A stretch of 64,000 bases of DNA from Salipiger bermudensis (GCF_019801965.1 NZ_JAHVIA010000008.1:279921-343920); one strand, 5' to 3'. Positions 9,905-19,377 are shown, numbered from the stretch's first letter. Notes: a model not told the origin generated them from the sequence alone. Numbers and translations are program-made.

Positions 9905-10600
9905 TCAGTAGGTGCGGATCAGTCCGACCAGCCGCCCCTGCACCTTGACCGCGCCCACCGGAAGCACGCGCGGCTCGTAGGCTGCATTCTCCGCCTCGAG
10001 CACGATGGCATCGCCCTGGCGGCGGAAGCGCTTCAGCGTCGCCTCGTAGCCCTCGATCTGGGCCACCACGATATCGCCGTTGTTGGCCGAGGAGGTCTCG
10101 CGGATGATCACCACGTCACCGTCATGGATGCCGGCCTCGATCATCGAGTCGCCCTTGACCTCGAGCGCGTAGTGATGCGCGTTGCTCGACAGCATGGTGC
10201 CGGGCACGGCGATCTGCGGCGGGTTGTCGGCGATCGACTGGATCGGCTCACCGGCGGCGATGCGGCCGAGCAGCGGCAGCTCCAGCGCCTCGGCATTGCT
10301 GACCGGCTGCGCCTTGGCGGGCCGGCTGTCGGGGCGGTCACCGTCGATCACCTGCGGGGTGAAGCCGGCGGGCTTGCCGCCAAGGCTCTCGGGCAGCTTC
10401 ACGATCTCGATGGCGCGGGCGCGATGCGCCAGCCGGCGGATGAAGCCACGCTCTTCCAGCGCGGTGATCAAACGGTGAATGCCGGATTTCGATCGCAGGT
10501 CGAGCGCATCCTTCATCTCGTCGAAACTGGGTGGAACGCCATCGCGTTGCAGCCGTTTGTTGATGAAATCCAGAAGGTCGAGCTGTTTCTTGGTCAGCAT
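9905..10600 (-). CDS. lexA: LexA repressor, SOS regulator
   Basis: Transcriptional repressor that self-cleaves when bound to RecA filaments. The 231-residue protein has an N-terminal winged helix (1-65) and a C-terminal S24 peptidase domain. The Ala116-Gly117 scissile bond (IAAGEP), catalytic Ser152 (KGDSM) and Lys190 (ATLKRF) are all present, so it should be cleavable. A LexA box lies 31-45 bases upstream of the start, giving autoregulation. It is the last gene of a trp/moa block but has its own promoter gap (78 bases after the moeA stop). Confidence 0.97.
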   Translation of the reverse strand: MLTKKQLDLLDFINKRLQRDGVPPSFDEMKDALDLRSKSGIHRLITALEERGFIRRLAHRARAIEIVKLPESLGGKPAGFTPQVIDGDRPDSRPAKAQPVSNAEALELPLLGRIAAGEPIQSIADNPPQIAVPGTMLSSNAHHYALEVKGDSMIEAGIHDGDVVIIRETSSANNGDIVVAQIEGYEATLKRFRRQGDAIVLEAENAAYEPRVLPVGAVKVQGRLVGLIRTY

Positions 10601-10630
10601 GCCGCGGTCTCCGCCGTTTGTCTGCCCTTT

Positions 10631-10645
10631 GTTCTACGCATGTTC
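10631..10645 (-). promoter_or_regulatory. LexA box upstream of lexA
   Basis: GTTC-TACGCAT-GTTC matches exactly the alphaproteobacterial operator GTTC-N7-GTTC known from Rhodobacter and Rhizobium work. It lies between the moeA stop and the lexA start and indicates autoregulation. Confidence 0.88.
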
Positions 10646-10678
10646 CCGTTTTGTGTCAACATGCTGTGGCAAACACTG

Positions 10679-11848
10679 TCAGAGACGCACGATCTCCACC
10701 GCTTCACCCGCCGCGCGCGGGCCATCCTTCGGCGGGCGGACAACCAGCACATCGGAGGCGCCGAGCACGCTGAGCAGAGAGCTGTCCTGCCGCTCGAACA
10801 CCGTCACCCTTCCGTCGGGCTCGGTGCGGCCGCGCATGTAGTGCTCACGCGGGCCGTTAGAGCCGATATCCGCAGCGAGCGGAGCGGTCGAACGCGGCGC
10901 GGGCGCGGCGGGCAGACCCTGCATGGCGCGGATCACGGGTTTCACGAAGATTTCACCGCAAACCATTGCCGAGACAGGATTTCCCGGCAATCCGATCATC
11001 ATCGCCCCGCCAAGACGGCCCGACATCAGCGGCTTGCCGGGGCGCATGGCGACCTTGTGGAAGGCGCGCTCGAGCCCGAGGCTGGCGGCCACCTTCGCCA
11101 CGAGATCGTGATCGCCCACCGAAGCGCCGCCGATGGTGATCACCAGGTCGGCGTCGTCGACCAGCCCGAGCACCGTGGTGAGCGAGCCCTCGGTGTCGCG
11201 GGCGATGGGCAGGATGCGGGGCTCGGCACCGGCCTGCGTCAGCATGGCGTGCAGGCCGAAGGTGTTGGAGACAATGATCTGGTCGGGGCCGGGCGTCTCG
11301 CCGGGCATCACCAGCTCGTCGCCGGTCGAGATCAGCGCCACGCGCGGGCGGCGGGCGACCCGCACGGTGGCGATGTTCATGGCGGCCAGCAGGGCGATGT
11401 CCTGCGGGCCGAGGAGCCGCGGTGCGGGGATCGTCTCTCCGATGCGGAAATCGCCGCCGAGGGGGCGGATATTCGTCCCTGCGCCGAGCCTGTCGGTGAT
11501 CAGGATGGTGTCGCCTTCGCGGTCGACATCCTCCTGGATCACCACGGCGGTGACCCCCTCGGGGACCGGCGCGCCGGTGAAGATCCGCACCGCTTCGCCA
11601 TCGCCGACCGGCCCGCCGAAGGATGACCCTGCAGCGGATTCTCCGATGACTTTCAGGCGCTTGCCGGGCACGGCTTCGGTGACGCCGTAACCATCCATCG
11701 CCGAGGCATGGAATGGCGGCTGATCGCGGCGCGCCGTCACAGGCTCTACCATGACGCGGCCCACGGCGCGGTGAAGCGGGACCTCCTCGGCGGACAGCGG
11801 CGCGGCGAGCGAGAAGAGACGCTCCAGCGCTTCGGAAACAGATATCAT
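10679..11848 (-). CDS. moeA: Molybdopterin molybdenumtransferase MoeA
   Basis: Inserts molybdate into adenylylated molybdopterin, the last step of molybdenum cofactor synthesis. At 389 residues it has the usual MoeA layout: an N-terminal domain with [10 protein letters not shown] (about 45-55), the MogA-like domain with the S-T-G-D-E-L and G-G-A-S-V-G-D-H-D motifs, and a small C-terminal beta domain. The start codon overlaps the moaC stop by 4 bases, so the genes are cotranscribed and coupled. Confidence 0.95.
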   Translation of the reverse strand: MISVSEALERLFSLAAPLSAEEVPLHRAVGRVMVEPVTARRDQPPFHASAMDGYGVTEAVPGKRLKVIGESAAGSSFGGPVGDGEAVRIFTGAPVPEGVTAVVIQEDVDREGDTILITDRLGAGTNIRPLGGDFRIGETIPAPRLLGPQDIALLAAMNIATVRVARRPRVALISTGDELVMPGETPGPDQIIVSNTFGLHAMLTQAGAEPRILPIARDTEGSLTTVLGLVDDADLVITIGGASVGDHDLVAKVAASLGLERAFHKVAMRPGKPLMSGRLGGAMMIGLPGNPVSAMVCGEIFVKPVIRAMQGLPAAPAPRSTAPLAADIGSNGPREHYMRGRTEPDGRVTVFERQDSSLLSVLGASDVLVVRPPKDGPRAAGEAVEIVRL

Positions 11849-12321
11849 TTCGCCTCGTAACGGCCTGATTTGCCGCCATCTTTCAGGATGACGCGGATGC
11901 CGCCGATCTCCATCGCCTTGTCCACTGCCTTGGCCATGTCATAGACCGTCAGCGCCGCGGTAGAGACGGCTGTGAGGGCCTCCATTTCGACCCCGGTCTG
12001 GCCGGTGGTCTTGACGGTGGCCTCGATGCGCAGGCCCGGGAGTGCCGCATCGGGGGTGATCTCGACCGAGACCTTGGTCACCGGCAGCGGGTGGCAGAGC
12101 GGGATCAGCTCGGGCGTCTTCTTGGCCCCCATGATGCCCGCCAGCCGCGCCACGCCGATCACGTCGCCCTTCTTGGCGCGGCCCTCGGTGATGATCTCGA
12201 AGGTCTCGGGGGCCATCTTGACCCAACCCTCGGCGGTGGCGACGCGGGCCGTCACTGCCTTGTTGGAGACATCGACCATGTGGGCGTCGCCCTTGGCGTC
12301 GAAATGGGTCAGGCCGCTCAT
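11845..12321 (-). CDS. moaC: Cyclic pyranopterin monophosphate synthase MoaC
   Basis: Works with MoaA to convert GTP into cyclic pyranopterin monophosphate, the first step of molybdenum cofactor synthesis. The 158-residue protein has the family core PLCHPLP (about 74-80) and the catalytic pair Asp128 and Lys131 in YDMAKAVDK, at the same numbers as the E. coli enzyme. It overlaps both neighbours (trpC upstream, moeA downstream) by 4 bases, so it belongs to a continuous operon. Confidence 0.96.
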   Translation of the reverse strand: MSGLTHFDAKGDAHMVDVSNKAVTARVATAEGWVKMAPETFEIITEGRAKKGDVIGVARLAGIMGAKKTPELIPLCHPLPVTKVSVEITPDAALPGLRIEATVKTTGQTGVEMEALTAVSTAALTVYDMAKAVDKAMEIGGIRVILKDGGKSGRYEAK

Positions 12322-13121
12322 GCCGGCACCGGATCGCTGAGGAGCGTGCGGGTGGCGTCCTCGACGTTTTCCTGCCGCATCAGGCTCTCGCCGATCAGGA
12401 AGCTTCGGGCGCCGTAGCTGGCCATGTCGGCGAGATCTGCGGGAGTGTAGAGACCGCTTTCACAGACCAAAATGCGCTCCGCAGGAACGCGCTTCGACAG
12501 CTCGCGCGTGGTGTCAAGAGTAAGCTCGAAGGTCTTGAGATTGCGGTTATTAATCCCGATCAGAGGCGATTTCAGCTTGAGCGCTCGGTCGAGCTCCTCG
12601 GCATTGTGCACCTCGATCAGCGCATCCATGCCCCAGCCGAAGGCGGCGTCCTCCATCTCGGCAGCGAGCATGTCGGAGACGCTGGCCATGATGATCAGGA
12701 TGCAATCGGCCCCGAGCGCGCGGGCCTCGGCGACCTGGTAGGGATCATACATGAAATCCTTGCGCAGGGCGGGCAGCGCCGTCGCAGCGCGGGCTTCGGT
12801 CAGGAAGGATTTCGCCCCCTGGAAGGACGGCGTATCGGTTAGAACCGAGAGACAGGTCGCGCCGCCGCGCTCATAGGCGGCAGCCAGCGTTGCGGGATGA
12901 AAATCCTCACGGATCAACCCCTTGGAGGGCGACGCTTTCTTGACCTCTGCAATCAGGCCATAGCCTGTTCCGGAGGCCTTGCGCAGAGCCTCGGCAAAGG
13001 GGCGCACGGGGTCGGCAGCGCGGGCCTCGGCCTCGATCTCTGCAAGCGGCTTGACGGCCTTGTCGGCGGCCACTTCCTCGAGCTTGTAGGCCTTGATCTT
13101 GTCGAGAATGGTGATGGTCAT
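12318..13121 (-). CDS. trpC: Indole-3-glycerol phosphate synthase
   Basis: Closes the indole ring in tryptophan synthesis. The 267-residue monofunctional TIM-barrel enzyme carries [10 protein letters not shown] at about 58-67 and R-K-D-F at 120-123, the two catalytic lysine segments, plus INNRNLKTF near 185. The ATG at 13121 ([13 protein letters not shown]) is chosen over the longer frame because it is the normal family start and gives an ATGA overlap with the ung stop. Codons in the last third are somewhat less GC-rich than in neighbours. Confidence 0.96.
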   Translation of the reverse strand: MTITILDKIKAYKLEEVAADKAVKPLAEIEAEARAADPVRPFAEALRKASGTGYGLIAEVKKASPSKGLIREDFHPATLAAAYERGGATCLSVLTDTPSFQGAKSFLTEARAATALPALRKDFMYDPYQVAEARALGADCILIIMASVSDMLAAEMEDAAFGWGMDALIEVHNAEELDRALKLKSPLIGINNRNLKTFELTLDTTRELSKRVPAERILVCESGLYTPADLADMASYGARSFLIGESLMRQENVEDATRTLLSDPVPA

Positions 13122-13774
13122 GCGGGCGCCTCCGGCGTCGTCCAGTTGATCGGCGTGTCTCCGCGAGCAATAAGCCAGTCGTTGACACGGGAAAAGGGGC
13201 GCGACCCGAAAAAGCCCCGCCGCGCCGAGAGCGGCGAGGGATGGGCGGAGCGCAGGACCAGGTGATCGGGGCCCGTGATGTGCTTGGCGAAGCCCTGCGC
13301 GTGGTTGCCCCATAGGATGAAGGCGCGCGGCGTGTCCGAGAGCGCCTCGAGCACCTGGGCCGTCAGCCGCGACCAGCCGAGCTTGGCGTGGGCCCCGGCA
13401 GAGCCCGCCGGCACGGTCAGCGCGGTATTGAGCAGCAGCACGCCCTGGGCCGCCCAGAAACGCAGATCGGCATTGGGCGGGCTGGCGCCGAACTCCCCTT
13501 GCAGCTCTTTGTAGATGTTCCCCAGCGAGCGCGGCAGCGGGCGCACCTCGGGCTCCGCCGAGAAGGCGAGCCCGTGGGCATGGCCCGGTGTCGGGTAGGG
13601 ATCCTGGCCCAGGATCACCACGCGCACCTCCTCGGGCGCGCAGGCCTCGAGCGCCGCGAAGACCTGCGGCGCGGGCGGCAGGATCTGCCGTGTCTCGGTG
13701 GCGAGCGCCGCCGCGATGCGCGGCAGGTCGTCTGCGAAGAAGGGCAGCCCGGCCCAGGCCTCGGGCGGTCTCAT
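13118..13774 (-). CDS. ung: Uracil-DNA glycosylase (family 1)
   Basis: Removes uracil from DNA at the start of base-excision repair. The 218-residue protein has both family-1 motifs: the water-activating G-Q-D-P-Y (56-60) and the minor-groove H-P-S-P-L-S loop (178-183). It overlaps trpC downstream and trpD upstream by 4 bases each, so a repair gene is embedded and translationally coupled inside the tryptophan operon. Sequence identity of function is not in doubt; the placement is the unusual part. Confidence 0.96.
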   Translation of the reverse strand: MRPPEAWAGLPFFADDLPRIAAALATETRQILPPAPQVFAALEACAPEEVRVVILGQDPYPTPGHAHGLAFSAEPEVRPLPRSLGNIYKELQGEFGASPPNADLRFWAAQGVLLLNTALTVPAGSAGAHAKLGWSRLTAQVLEALSDTPRAFILWGNHAQGFAKHITGPDHLVLRSAHPSPLSARRGFFGSRPFSRVNDWLIARGDTPINWTTPEAPA

Positions 13775-14793
13775 GCGGCCTTTTGCGTGGCCTCTGCCAG
13801 CGCCGCGATCTTGGCCTTGGCGGCGCCGCTGTCGATGCTCTCGCGCGCCATCGCGACGCCCTCGCGCAGATCGGAGGCCTTGCCGGCCACCACCAGCGCG
13901 GCAGCGGAATTCAGCAGCACCGCGTCACGATAGGCGGTCCGGGCGCCGTCCAGCAGCGCGCGGAAGGCCTGCGCGTTCTCGGCGGGCGTTCCGCCGACGA
14001 TCTCCTCGAACGGATGCTCGGGCAGGCCGGCATCCTCGGGGTGCAGCTCGACCTCGCGCACCGAGCCGTCTTCCTCCAGTGCCGCGACCCAGCTCTTGCC
14101 GGAGATCGCCAGCTCGTCGGTGCCGTCGGAGCCATGCACCAGCCAGGCGCGCTCGGAGCCGAGCTTGCCCAGCGTCTCGGCCATCGGGCGGATCAGCTCG
14201 CGCGAGAAGGCGCCGGTGAGCTGGCGCTTGACGCCGGCCGGGTTGGTGAGCGGCCCGAGGATGTTGAAGATGGTGCGGGTGCCGAGCTCGGTGCGGACCG
14301 GCGCGACATGCTTCATCGCCGGGTGGTGCATCGGCGCCATCATGAAGCAGATGCCGACGCTCTCGAGGATCGGGGCGATGGCGCCTGCGGGCAGCATCAC
14401 CTGGATGCCCATCTCGGCCAGCGCATCGGCGGAGCCGGATTTCGACGACAGGTTGCGGTTGCCGTGCTTGGCCACGGTCACCCCGGCGCCGGCGACCACG
14501 AAGGCGGTGGCGGTCGAGATGTTGAGCGTGCCCTTGCCATCGCCGCCGGTGCCGACGATGTCGATGGCGCCCTCGGGGGCGATCACGGCGTTGCGCTTCC
14601 CGCGCATCACGCCGGCGGCGGCGGTGTATTCGTCGACCGTTTCGCCGCGGGTGCGCAGGGCCATCAGGAAGCCGCCCATCTGGGCCGGGGTGGCCTCGCC
14701 CTCGAACAGGACCTCGAAGGCGGTCTCCGCCTCCTCCTGCGTCAGCGGACGGGTGGCGGCGGTGCCGATCAACGGCTTGAGGCGGTCGCTCAT
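13771..14793 (-). CDS. trpD: Anthranilate phosphoribosyltransferase
   Basis: Transfers phosphoribose from PRPP to anthranilate. The 340-residue class IV phosphoribosyltransferase has the PRPP-binding G-T-G-G-D-G at 81-86, K-H-G-N-R at 109-113 and the acidic S-D-G-T-D-E-L segment near 220. It overlaps trpG (upstream) by 4 bases and ung (downstream) by 4 bases. Confidence 0.96.
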   Translation of the reverse strand: MSDRLKPLIGTAATRPLTQEEAETAFEVLFEGEATPAQMGGFLMALRTRGETVDEYTAAAGVMRGKRNAVIAPEGAIDIVGTGGDGKGTLNISTATAFVVAGAGVTVAKHGNRNLSSKSGSADALAEMGIQVMLPAGAIAPILESVGICFMMAPMHHPAMKHVAPVRTELGTRTIFNILGPLTNPAGVKRQLTGAFSRELIRPMAETLGKLGSERAWLVHGSDGTDELAISGKSWVAALEEDGSVREVELHPEDAGLPEHPFEEIVGGTPAENAQAFRALLDGARTAYRDAVLLNSAAALVVAGKASDLREGVAMARESIDSGAAKAKIAALAEATQKAA

Positions 14794-15371
14794 GCGGGGA
14801 CCTTCATCGTGTCGAGGAAATTCTTGAGCAGCTGGTGCCCGTGTTCGGAGGCGATGCTCTCGGGATGGAACTGCACGCCGTGGATCGGCAGATCGCGGTG
14901 GCGCAGCCCCATGATGGTGCCGTCCTCGAGCCAGGCGTTGACGATCAACTCCTCGGGCAGCGTGTCGCGGTCGACCACGAGGCTGTGGTAGCGCGTCGCC
15001 TCGAAGGGCGAGGGCAGGCCGGAGAACACGCCGGTATCGTCGTGGTGCATGGTGCCCATCTTGCCGTGCACGATCTCGGAATGCTGCTTGACGGTGCCGC
15101 CGAAGGCCTGGCCGATGGTCTGGTGCCCGAGGCAGACGCCGAAAAGCGGCGTGCGGGTCTCGGCGGCGGCCTCGGTCAAGGCGAGGCAGATGCCGGCCTG
15201 ATCGGGATCGCAGGGGCCGGGGCTCAGCAGGATGCCGGCGGGCTTCAGGGCCATCGCCTGCTGCACGTCGAGCGCGTCGTTGCGCCAGACCTGGGTCTCG
15301 ACACCAAGCTCGCCCACGTAATGCACGAGGTTGTAGGTAAAGCTGTCATAGTTGTCGATGAGCAGAAGCAT
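14790..15371 (-). CDS. trpG: Anthranilate synthase component II (glutamine amidotransferase)
   Basis: Supplies ammonia from glutamine to TrpE (not in this window). The 193-residue class I amidotransferase has nucleophile Cys80 in F-G-V-C-L-G-H-Q and the His169/Glu171 pair in QFHPES. The ATG at 15371 ([14 protein letters not shown]) is the family start; the in-frame upstream extension to 15425 adds 18 atypical residues. It is the first gene of the trpG-trpD-ung-trpC-moaC-moeA operon and is divergent from the YibQ-like gene. Confidence 0.95.
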   Translation of the reverse strand: MLLLIDNYDSFTYNLVHYVGELGVETQVWRNDALDVQQAMALKPAGILLSPGPCDPDQAGICLALTEAAAETRTPLFGVCLGHQTIGQAFGGTVKQHSEIVHGKMGTMHHDDTGVFSGLPSPFEATRYHSLVVDRDTLPEELIVNAWLEDGTIMGLRHRDLPIHGVQFHPESIASEHGHQLLKNFLDTMKVPA

Positions 15372-15508
15372 GCGGCATTCTCGGTCTGGAGGCGGGTCTA
15401 GGTCGGGGCTATACATGCGCCCCAAGATGGTGCAGCGTCAAGGGCATGCGCCACGACAAGGCCCGGGGACGGGGCCGCGGGCGCAGACGGGCGAAGAGGG
15501 CAGAAGCA

Positions 15509-17251
15509 ATGGCACGAGGGTTTCTCGCGGGGGCGATCATCGGCACGGTGGTGTCGGGCTTGGCACTGGGCACGGCCTCGGTGCTGATCGGCCCGCCGGA
15601 GCGCGACCTCGGAGACCGGCCCCGGGAGAGCGAGCAGGCGGGTGCCGAAGGGGGCACCGGCTCGCGGGAGGCCGAAGCACCGGACGCCACCGATAGCCCC
15701 GCCCCCGAGGAGCGCGCGACGGCGCCCGAGGCGGCCGAAGCCGATACGGCGGCGCCCATGTCGGAAGCTCAGCCTACCATTCCGGACGGCAGCGTTTCGA
15801 CATCCGAAACTGCGTCTGAGCCTGAGCCCGAACCGATGCCTGACGTGCAGGTCGACGCTCCCGAGGCGCCTGCCGAGAGTGTCGCACCCGCAGGAAGCGT
15901 TTCGCCGGAGCCCGCCTCCGAAGAGGCTCCGGAGCGCCCCGTGGTGCCCGAGGCCGCACCCGGGCAGGAGCCCGCGCTGCAGGACAATGCCCCGATCACC
16001 AGTCCCGAGGATGGCATCGAGACCGCGGCGCCGGTCGCCGGGGCGGCACCTTCCGAGCCCGCGGGTTCTGATCCGGTGGCGCGGCCCGAGGCGCCCGACG
16101 ACGTGCCCGGTGCCGCTGCCGAGCCGGCGCCCGATCTCAACGCCGCCTCCGACACGCCCCCTGAGGCCGAGACGGCGCTGCAGCCGCCCGCCGCGCCGGT
16201 GGTGCCCGACACCGCGCCCCCCGCGTTCGACGCGGCCAGCGGCGACAGCCCCGAGCGCCGTGACAGCGCCCTGCCGGCAGCCCCGGAGAACGAGGCGACC
16301 CCGCGCCTGTCGACCGAAACCCCAGAGCCGCCGCTGCCCGCGCCGCTGGTGCCCGGAGAGGAGGCCCTGCCGCGGGTCAGCGCGCTGCCCGGCACGGTGG
16401 CTCGCGAGGATGAAGATACCGAACGGCGCGGCATCGGCACCCCGGTCGGCTCGCTGATCGACCGTGATGCCTCGAGCGACACCGGCCGCCTGCCAAGCAT
16501 CGGAGACGAGGCCGCGGACGCGCCGCCGCAGGAGCGCGCGGACGACGCGGTCGATGCCGCCGAGCTGCCGCCGCTTCTGCGCTACGCGATTCCGGTCGAG
16601 GTCGAGGCCGACGCGCCCCGCATGTCGATCGTGCTGATCGATGACGGCACCGGGCCGCTCGGCCCCGATACGGTGGGCACGTTTCCCTTCCCGGTGAGCT
16701 TTGCCATCCCTGCCTCGCATCCCGACGCCGCCGCTGCCGCGCGGGGCTATCGCGCCGCCGGATTCGAGGTGCTCGCCATCGCGGGCGTGCCCGAGGGGGC
16801 GCAGGCGGCGGATGTGGAAGTGACGCTCGAGGGCAGCCTCGGCGCGGTGCCCGAGGCGGTCGCAGTGCTCGAGGCCCCGGGCGCGGGGCTTCAGGGCGCG
16901 CGCGCGATCTCCGAGCAGGCGGCGCGCTATCTCGGCGCCTCCGGTCACGGGCTCCTGATGCAGCCCAAGGGGCTCAACACCGGCGAGGCGCTGGCCCGGC
17001 GCGAAGAGGTGCCGGCGCTCACCGTGTTCCGGGATTTCGACGGCGAGGGGCAGGATCCGCGCGTCATGCGCCGCTTCCTCGACCAGGCCGCATTCAAGGC
17101 CCGGCAGGAGGGCGCGGTGGTCATGCTGGGCCGGCTGCGCGCCGACACGGTCTCGGCGCTGCTGCTCTGGGGCCTGCAGGATCGCGCCAGCCGTGTCGCG
17201 CTGGTGCCGATCTCTCTGGTGCTGCAGGAAAGCACCACCAGCCCAGGCTGA
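15509..17251 (+). CDS. YibQ-like divergent polysaccharide deacetylase with long acidic linker
   Basis: A 580-residue envelope protein. It has an N-terminal membrane anchor (MARGFLAGAIIGTVVSGLAL), then roughly 300 residues very rich in Pro, Ala, Glu, Ser and Thr with few hydrophobic residues, then a C-terminal NodB-like domain (from about 355; SIVLIDDGTGPLG and later LLMQPKGLNTG) of the divergent polysaccharide deacetylase family. Classical metal ligands are not obvious, as is usual for this family. ATG 15509 is preferred because GAGGG lies 8 bases upstream and the anchor starts there; ATG 15446 is a possible longer start. The linker should let the domain reach through the periplasm. Confidence 0.85.
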   Translation: MARGFLAGAIIGTVVSGLALGTASVLIGPPERDLGDRPRESEQAGAEGGTGSREAEAPDATDSPAPEERATAPEAAEADTAAPMSEAQPTIPDGSVSTSETASEPEPEPMPDVQVDAPEAPAESVAPAGSVSPEPASEEAPERPVVPEAAPGQEPALQDNAPITSPEDGIETAAPVAGAAPSEPAGSDPVARPEAPDDVPGAAAEPAPDLNAASDTPPEAETALQPPAAPVVPDTAPPAFDAASGDSPERRDSALPAAPENEATPRLSTETPEPPLPAPLVPGEEALPRVSALPGTVAREDEDTERRGIGTPVGSLIDRDASSDTGRLPSIGDEAADAPPQERADDAVDAAELPPLLRYAIPVEVEADAPRMSIVLIDDGTGPLGPDTVGTFPFPVSFAIPASHPDAAAAARGYRAAGFEVLAIAGVPEGAQAADVEVTLEGSLGAVPEAVAVLEAPGAGLQGARAISEQAARYLGASGHGLLMQPKGLNTGEALARREEVPALTVFRDFDGEGQDPRVMRRFLDQAAFKARQEGAVVMLGRLRADTVSALLLWGLQDRASRVALVPISLVLQESTTSPG

Positions 17252-17297
17252 CCCGGCCCCGCCGGCCCGCAGCCCTCCAGTCCCCAAAAGACGACCG

Positions 17298-17367
17298 CCC
17301 CGATCTTCTCTGGTTCGAAAATACCTCGGGGGAGTCGCAGCTCTGCTGCGGCGGGGGCAGCGCCCCC
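17298..17367 (+). repeat. Dispersed intergenic repeat, full-length copy (three hairpins)
   Basis: First hairpin CCCCGA ... TCGGGG encloses a 23-base loop with TCTTCTCTGG and AAAATA. Second hairpin CGCAGC/GCTGCG (17336-17350). Third hairpin GGGGG-CAGCG-CCCCC at 17353-17367. It lies between the convergent YibQ-like and DUF1638 genes. The same order of elements recurs at 34633-34705 and, inverted, at 58236-58304. Confidence 0.75.
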
Positions 17368-17473
17368 TCTTTCCAGATCACCGCTCCGCGACAAATAACG
17401 GACAGCGCCCAGACCCTGCCCGCGCCCCGCCCGCAACCAGACCCCGCGACCTGACCGCCAAAGTCGTCAACGT

Positions 17474-18163
17474 CTAGCCGGGCTCGGCCCAGTGCGACAG
17501 GACGGTCTCCAGGTCACCGTAGCCCGTCATCCGTCGCTCGAATGTCAGGCCGAGCCGCGCGGCATGCGATTGCGCCCGCGCGGTCAGCGCAGGATCGTCG
17601 GTCTGGGCCTGGTAGACCAGGGTCTCGTAATGGCCGAAATACATCTCCCGCAGTTCCGGGTGCCGATCGAGGCCGAGCGGCTGCCAGACGAAGGCGTCGA
17701 ACTGCCGGACGAGGAAATCGGTGAGGTAGAAGCTGGTGATCTCGTCGCGCGCCCCGAACGGGGCAAGCCCTTCATAGAAGGCGTAGCAATGCGGCCCGGC
17801 GATCATCTCGACGCCGAGCTCCGCGCAGGCGGCCTGCAGGAGCCCGCCGGTGCCGCAATCGGCATAGGCCACGAAAATCCGGCTGTGGGTGTCGCGGTGC
17901 TTCAGCACCGCCGCGCGCACCGCGTCGGTGATCTTTTCGGGATGGTTGTGCAGGATCGCGGGGAGGCAGGTGAGCTCGATATGGTGCCAGCCGTGGCGGT
18001 CTCGCAGGGCGAGGATCTCGCGCGCCAGGGCGCCGCAGGCGATGATCAGCAGCCTGCCATCGCCCGGCGTCTCGAAGCCGGTGGTGGTCAGCGTGGCATC
18101 GTCGGGCGCGACGGTCCGGTCCGGGGACGGGGGCGCGGCGGTGCTGTCAGGCGTGGCCGTCAT
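17474..18163 (-). CDS. DUF1638 domain-containing protein
   Basis: A 229-residue cytosolic protein of the DUF1638 family. After a low-complexity N-terminus of about 35 residues comes LLIIACGALAREILAL, HIELTCLPAILHNHPEKI and FVAYADCGTGG, the features by which I recognise the family. Such genes are often found beside corrinoid-dependent methyltransferases, which fits the corrinoid gene just upstream, but the biochemical role is unknown. Its first codons overlap the end of the upstream small membrane protein gene, indicating one transcript. The low-complexity N-terminus may mean the true start is further in. Confidence 0.8.
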   Translation of the reverse strand: MTATPDSTAAPPSPDRTVAPDDATLTTTGFETPGDGRLLIIACGALAREILALRDRHGWHHIELTCLPAILHNHPEKITDAVRAAVLKHRDTHSRIFVAYADCGTGGLLQAACAELGVEMIAGPHCYAFYEGLAPFGARDEITSFYLTDFLVRQFDAFVWQPLGLDRHPELREMYFGHYETLVYQAQTDDPALTARAQSHAARLGLTFERRMTGYGDLETVLSHWAEPG

Positions 18164-18320
18164 CCGGCGCGACCGGCGTCATGGCCCAACGCGCGGCAAG
18201 GGCCAGCGCCAGGAGCAGCGGGATCACGGTGCTGGCGCCCCAGGACAGGAACGCCCAGACCGTCAGCCCGGCCGAGGCCAGAACCGCGACAAGCAGCGTG
18301 ACGAGATATGTCACTGGCAT
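18147..18320 (-). CDS. Small two-helix membrane protein
   Basis: A 57-residue hydrophobic protein (MPVTYLVTLLVAVLASAG ... TVIPLLLALALAARW) predicted to cross the membrane twice with a short charged tail. ATG at 18320 is chosen because GGGAG lies 6 bases upstream; the ATG at 18326 directly abuts that site and a GTG at 18365 has none. Its 3' end overlaps the DUF1638 gene by 17 bases. Function is unknown; position suggests a link to the corrinoid/methionine cluster. Confidence 0.6.
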   Translation of the reverse strand: MPVTYLVTLLVAVLASAGLTVWAFLSWGASTVIPLLLALALAARWAMTPVAPDDGHA

Positions 18321-18503
18321 GATCATCTCCCTTTCCTGCACTTGAAGATAGGCGGTTGAGGGCACGATTCAAAGGGCAATTCTCGGTCCGGAGGGCAGAT
18401 TCCGTGGCGTCGTTCAGGGACCGGGCAGGCCGGCGCCCGCGGCGGGGCGCTCCGGACGACGGTCTGAAAGGGCGGCAGGACGGGCGCGGGACGCGCCCGC
18501 GGC

Positions 18504-19208
18504 TCAGCCGTTGGCGCGCAGGTTGTGGCGGCGCGCGATCAGGTCCTTGGCGGTCTCGACCGCCACCGCAGCGTCGCGGCAATAGGCGTCGGCGCCGATC
18601 GCCTTGCCGAACTCCTCGTTCAGCGGTGCGCCGCCGACCAGCACGAGGTAGTCGTCGCGGATGCCCTGTTCGACCATCGTGTCGATGACGACCTTCATGT
18701 AGGGCATCGTCGTGGTCAGAAGGGCCGACATGCCGATGATGTCGGGCTTTTCCGCCGCCGCCGCCTCTAGATAGTTCTCGACCGGGTTGTTGATGCCGAG
18801 ATCGACGACCTCGAAGCCGGCGCCTTCCATCATCATCGCGACGAGGTTCTTGCCGATGTCGTGGATGTCGCCCTTGACGGTGCCGATCACCATCTTGCCG
18901 ATGGTCGGCGCGCCGGTTTCTGCCAGCAGCGGCTTCAGGATCGCCATCCCGCCCTTCATCGCGTTGGCGGCCAGCAGCACTTCGGGGACGAAGAGGATGC
19001 CGTCGCGGAAATCCTCGCCGACGATCTTCATGCCGCCGACCAGCGCCTCGGTCAGGATGCGATAGGGGGCCCAGCCGCGGTCGAGCAGGATGCGCACCGC
19101 CTCCTCGATCTCGTCCTTCATGCCGTCGTAGAGATCGTCGAACATCTGTTCGACCAGCTCTTCATCGTTGAGATCGGCGAGGATGATGTCGTCGTCTTCG
19201 TCGGCCAT
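18504..19208 (-). CDS. Corrinoid (cobalamin-binding) protein, B12 module of split methionine synthase
   Basis: A 234-residue protein with an N-terminal four-helix cap domain (about 15-100) and a C-terminal Rossmann-like B12 domain. The cobalt-ligand motif is D114-I-H116-D-I-G119 (GTVKGDIHDIGKN), followed by M-S-A-L-L-T-T-T near 167 and V-G-G-A near 198, all as in the cobalamin region of MetH. Roseobacter-group bacteria are known to use a MetH broken into separate proteins, and the partners with homocysteine and methyl-THF domains lie 2-4 kb away, so this is assigned as the methyl carrier. A MtbC-like role with another methyl donor is the alternative. Confidence 0.85.
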   Translation of the reverse strand: MADEDDDIILADLNDEELVEQMFDDLYDGMKDEIEEAVRILLDRGWAPYRILTEALVGGMKIVGEDFRDGILFVPEVLLAANAMKGGMAILKPLLAETGAPTIGKMVIGTVKGDIHDIGKNLVAMMMEGAGFEVVDLGINNPVENYLEAAAAEKPDIIGMSALLTTTMPYMKVVIDTMVEQGIRDDYLVLVGGAPLNEEFGKAIGADAYCRDAAVAVETAKDLIARRHNLRANG

Positions 19209-19350
19209 GGGCAGGATCCGTCATTGGGGCGTGGCGGGCCACGCGGGCGCGTTAGGTCTTACGACCCTGCGTTGGATGATTGCGGCCCGCTCTGACATTT
19301 GCGACACGCGCGGTTTCTGCTGCGACCTCCGGCGGTGCTGCCTTGCGAAT

Positions 19351-19365
19351 GTTCGCGCAATGTTC
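19351..19365 (+). promoter_or_regulatory. LexA box in front of the radical SAM gene
   Basis: GTTC-GCGCAAT-GTTC matches the alphaproteobacterial LexA operator with exact N7 spacing. It ends 12 bases before the ATG at 19378, so binding should block transcription of that gene. A match by chance at this position is possible but unlikely given the perfect half-sites. Confidence 0.7.
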
Positions 19366-19377
19366 CATGATCCAGGG

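Noticed and set aside
15446..15509. Upstream start of the YibQ-like gene at ATG 15446.
   Set aside because: The added residues are strongly basic and precede the membrane anchor; the ATG at 15509 has a better ribosome site. It remains possible.
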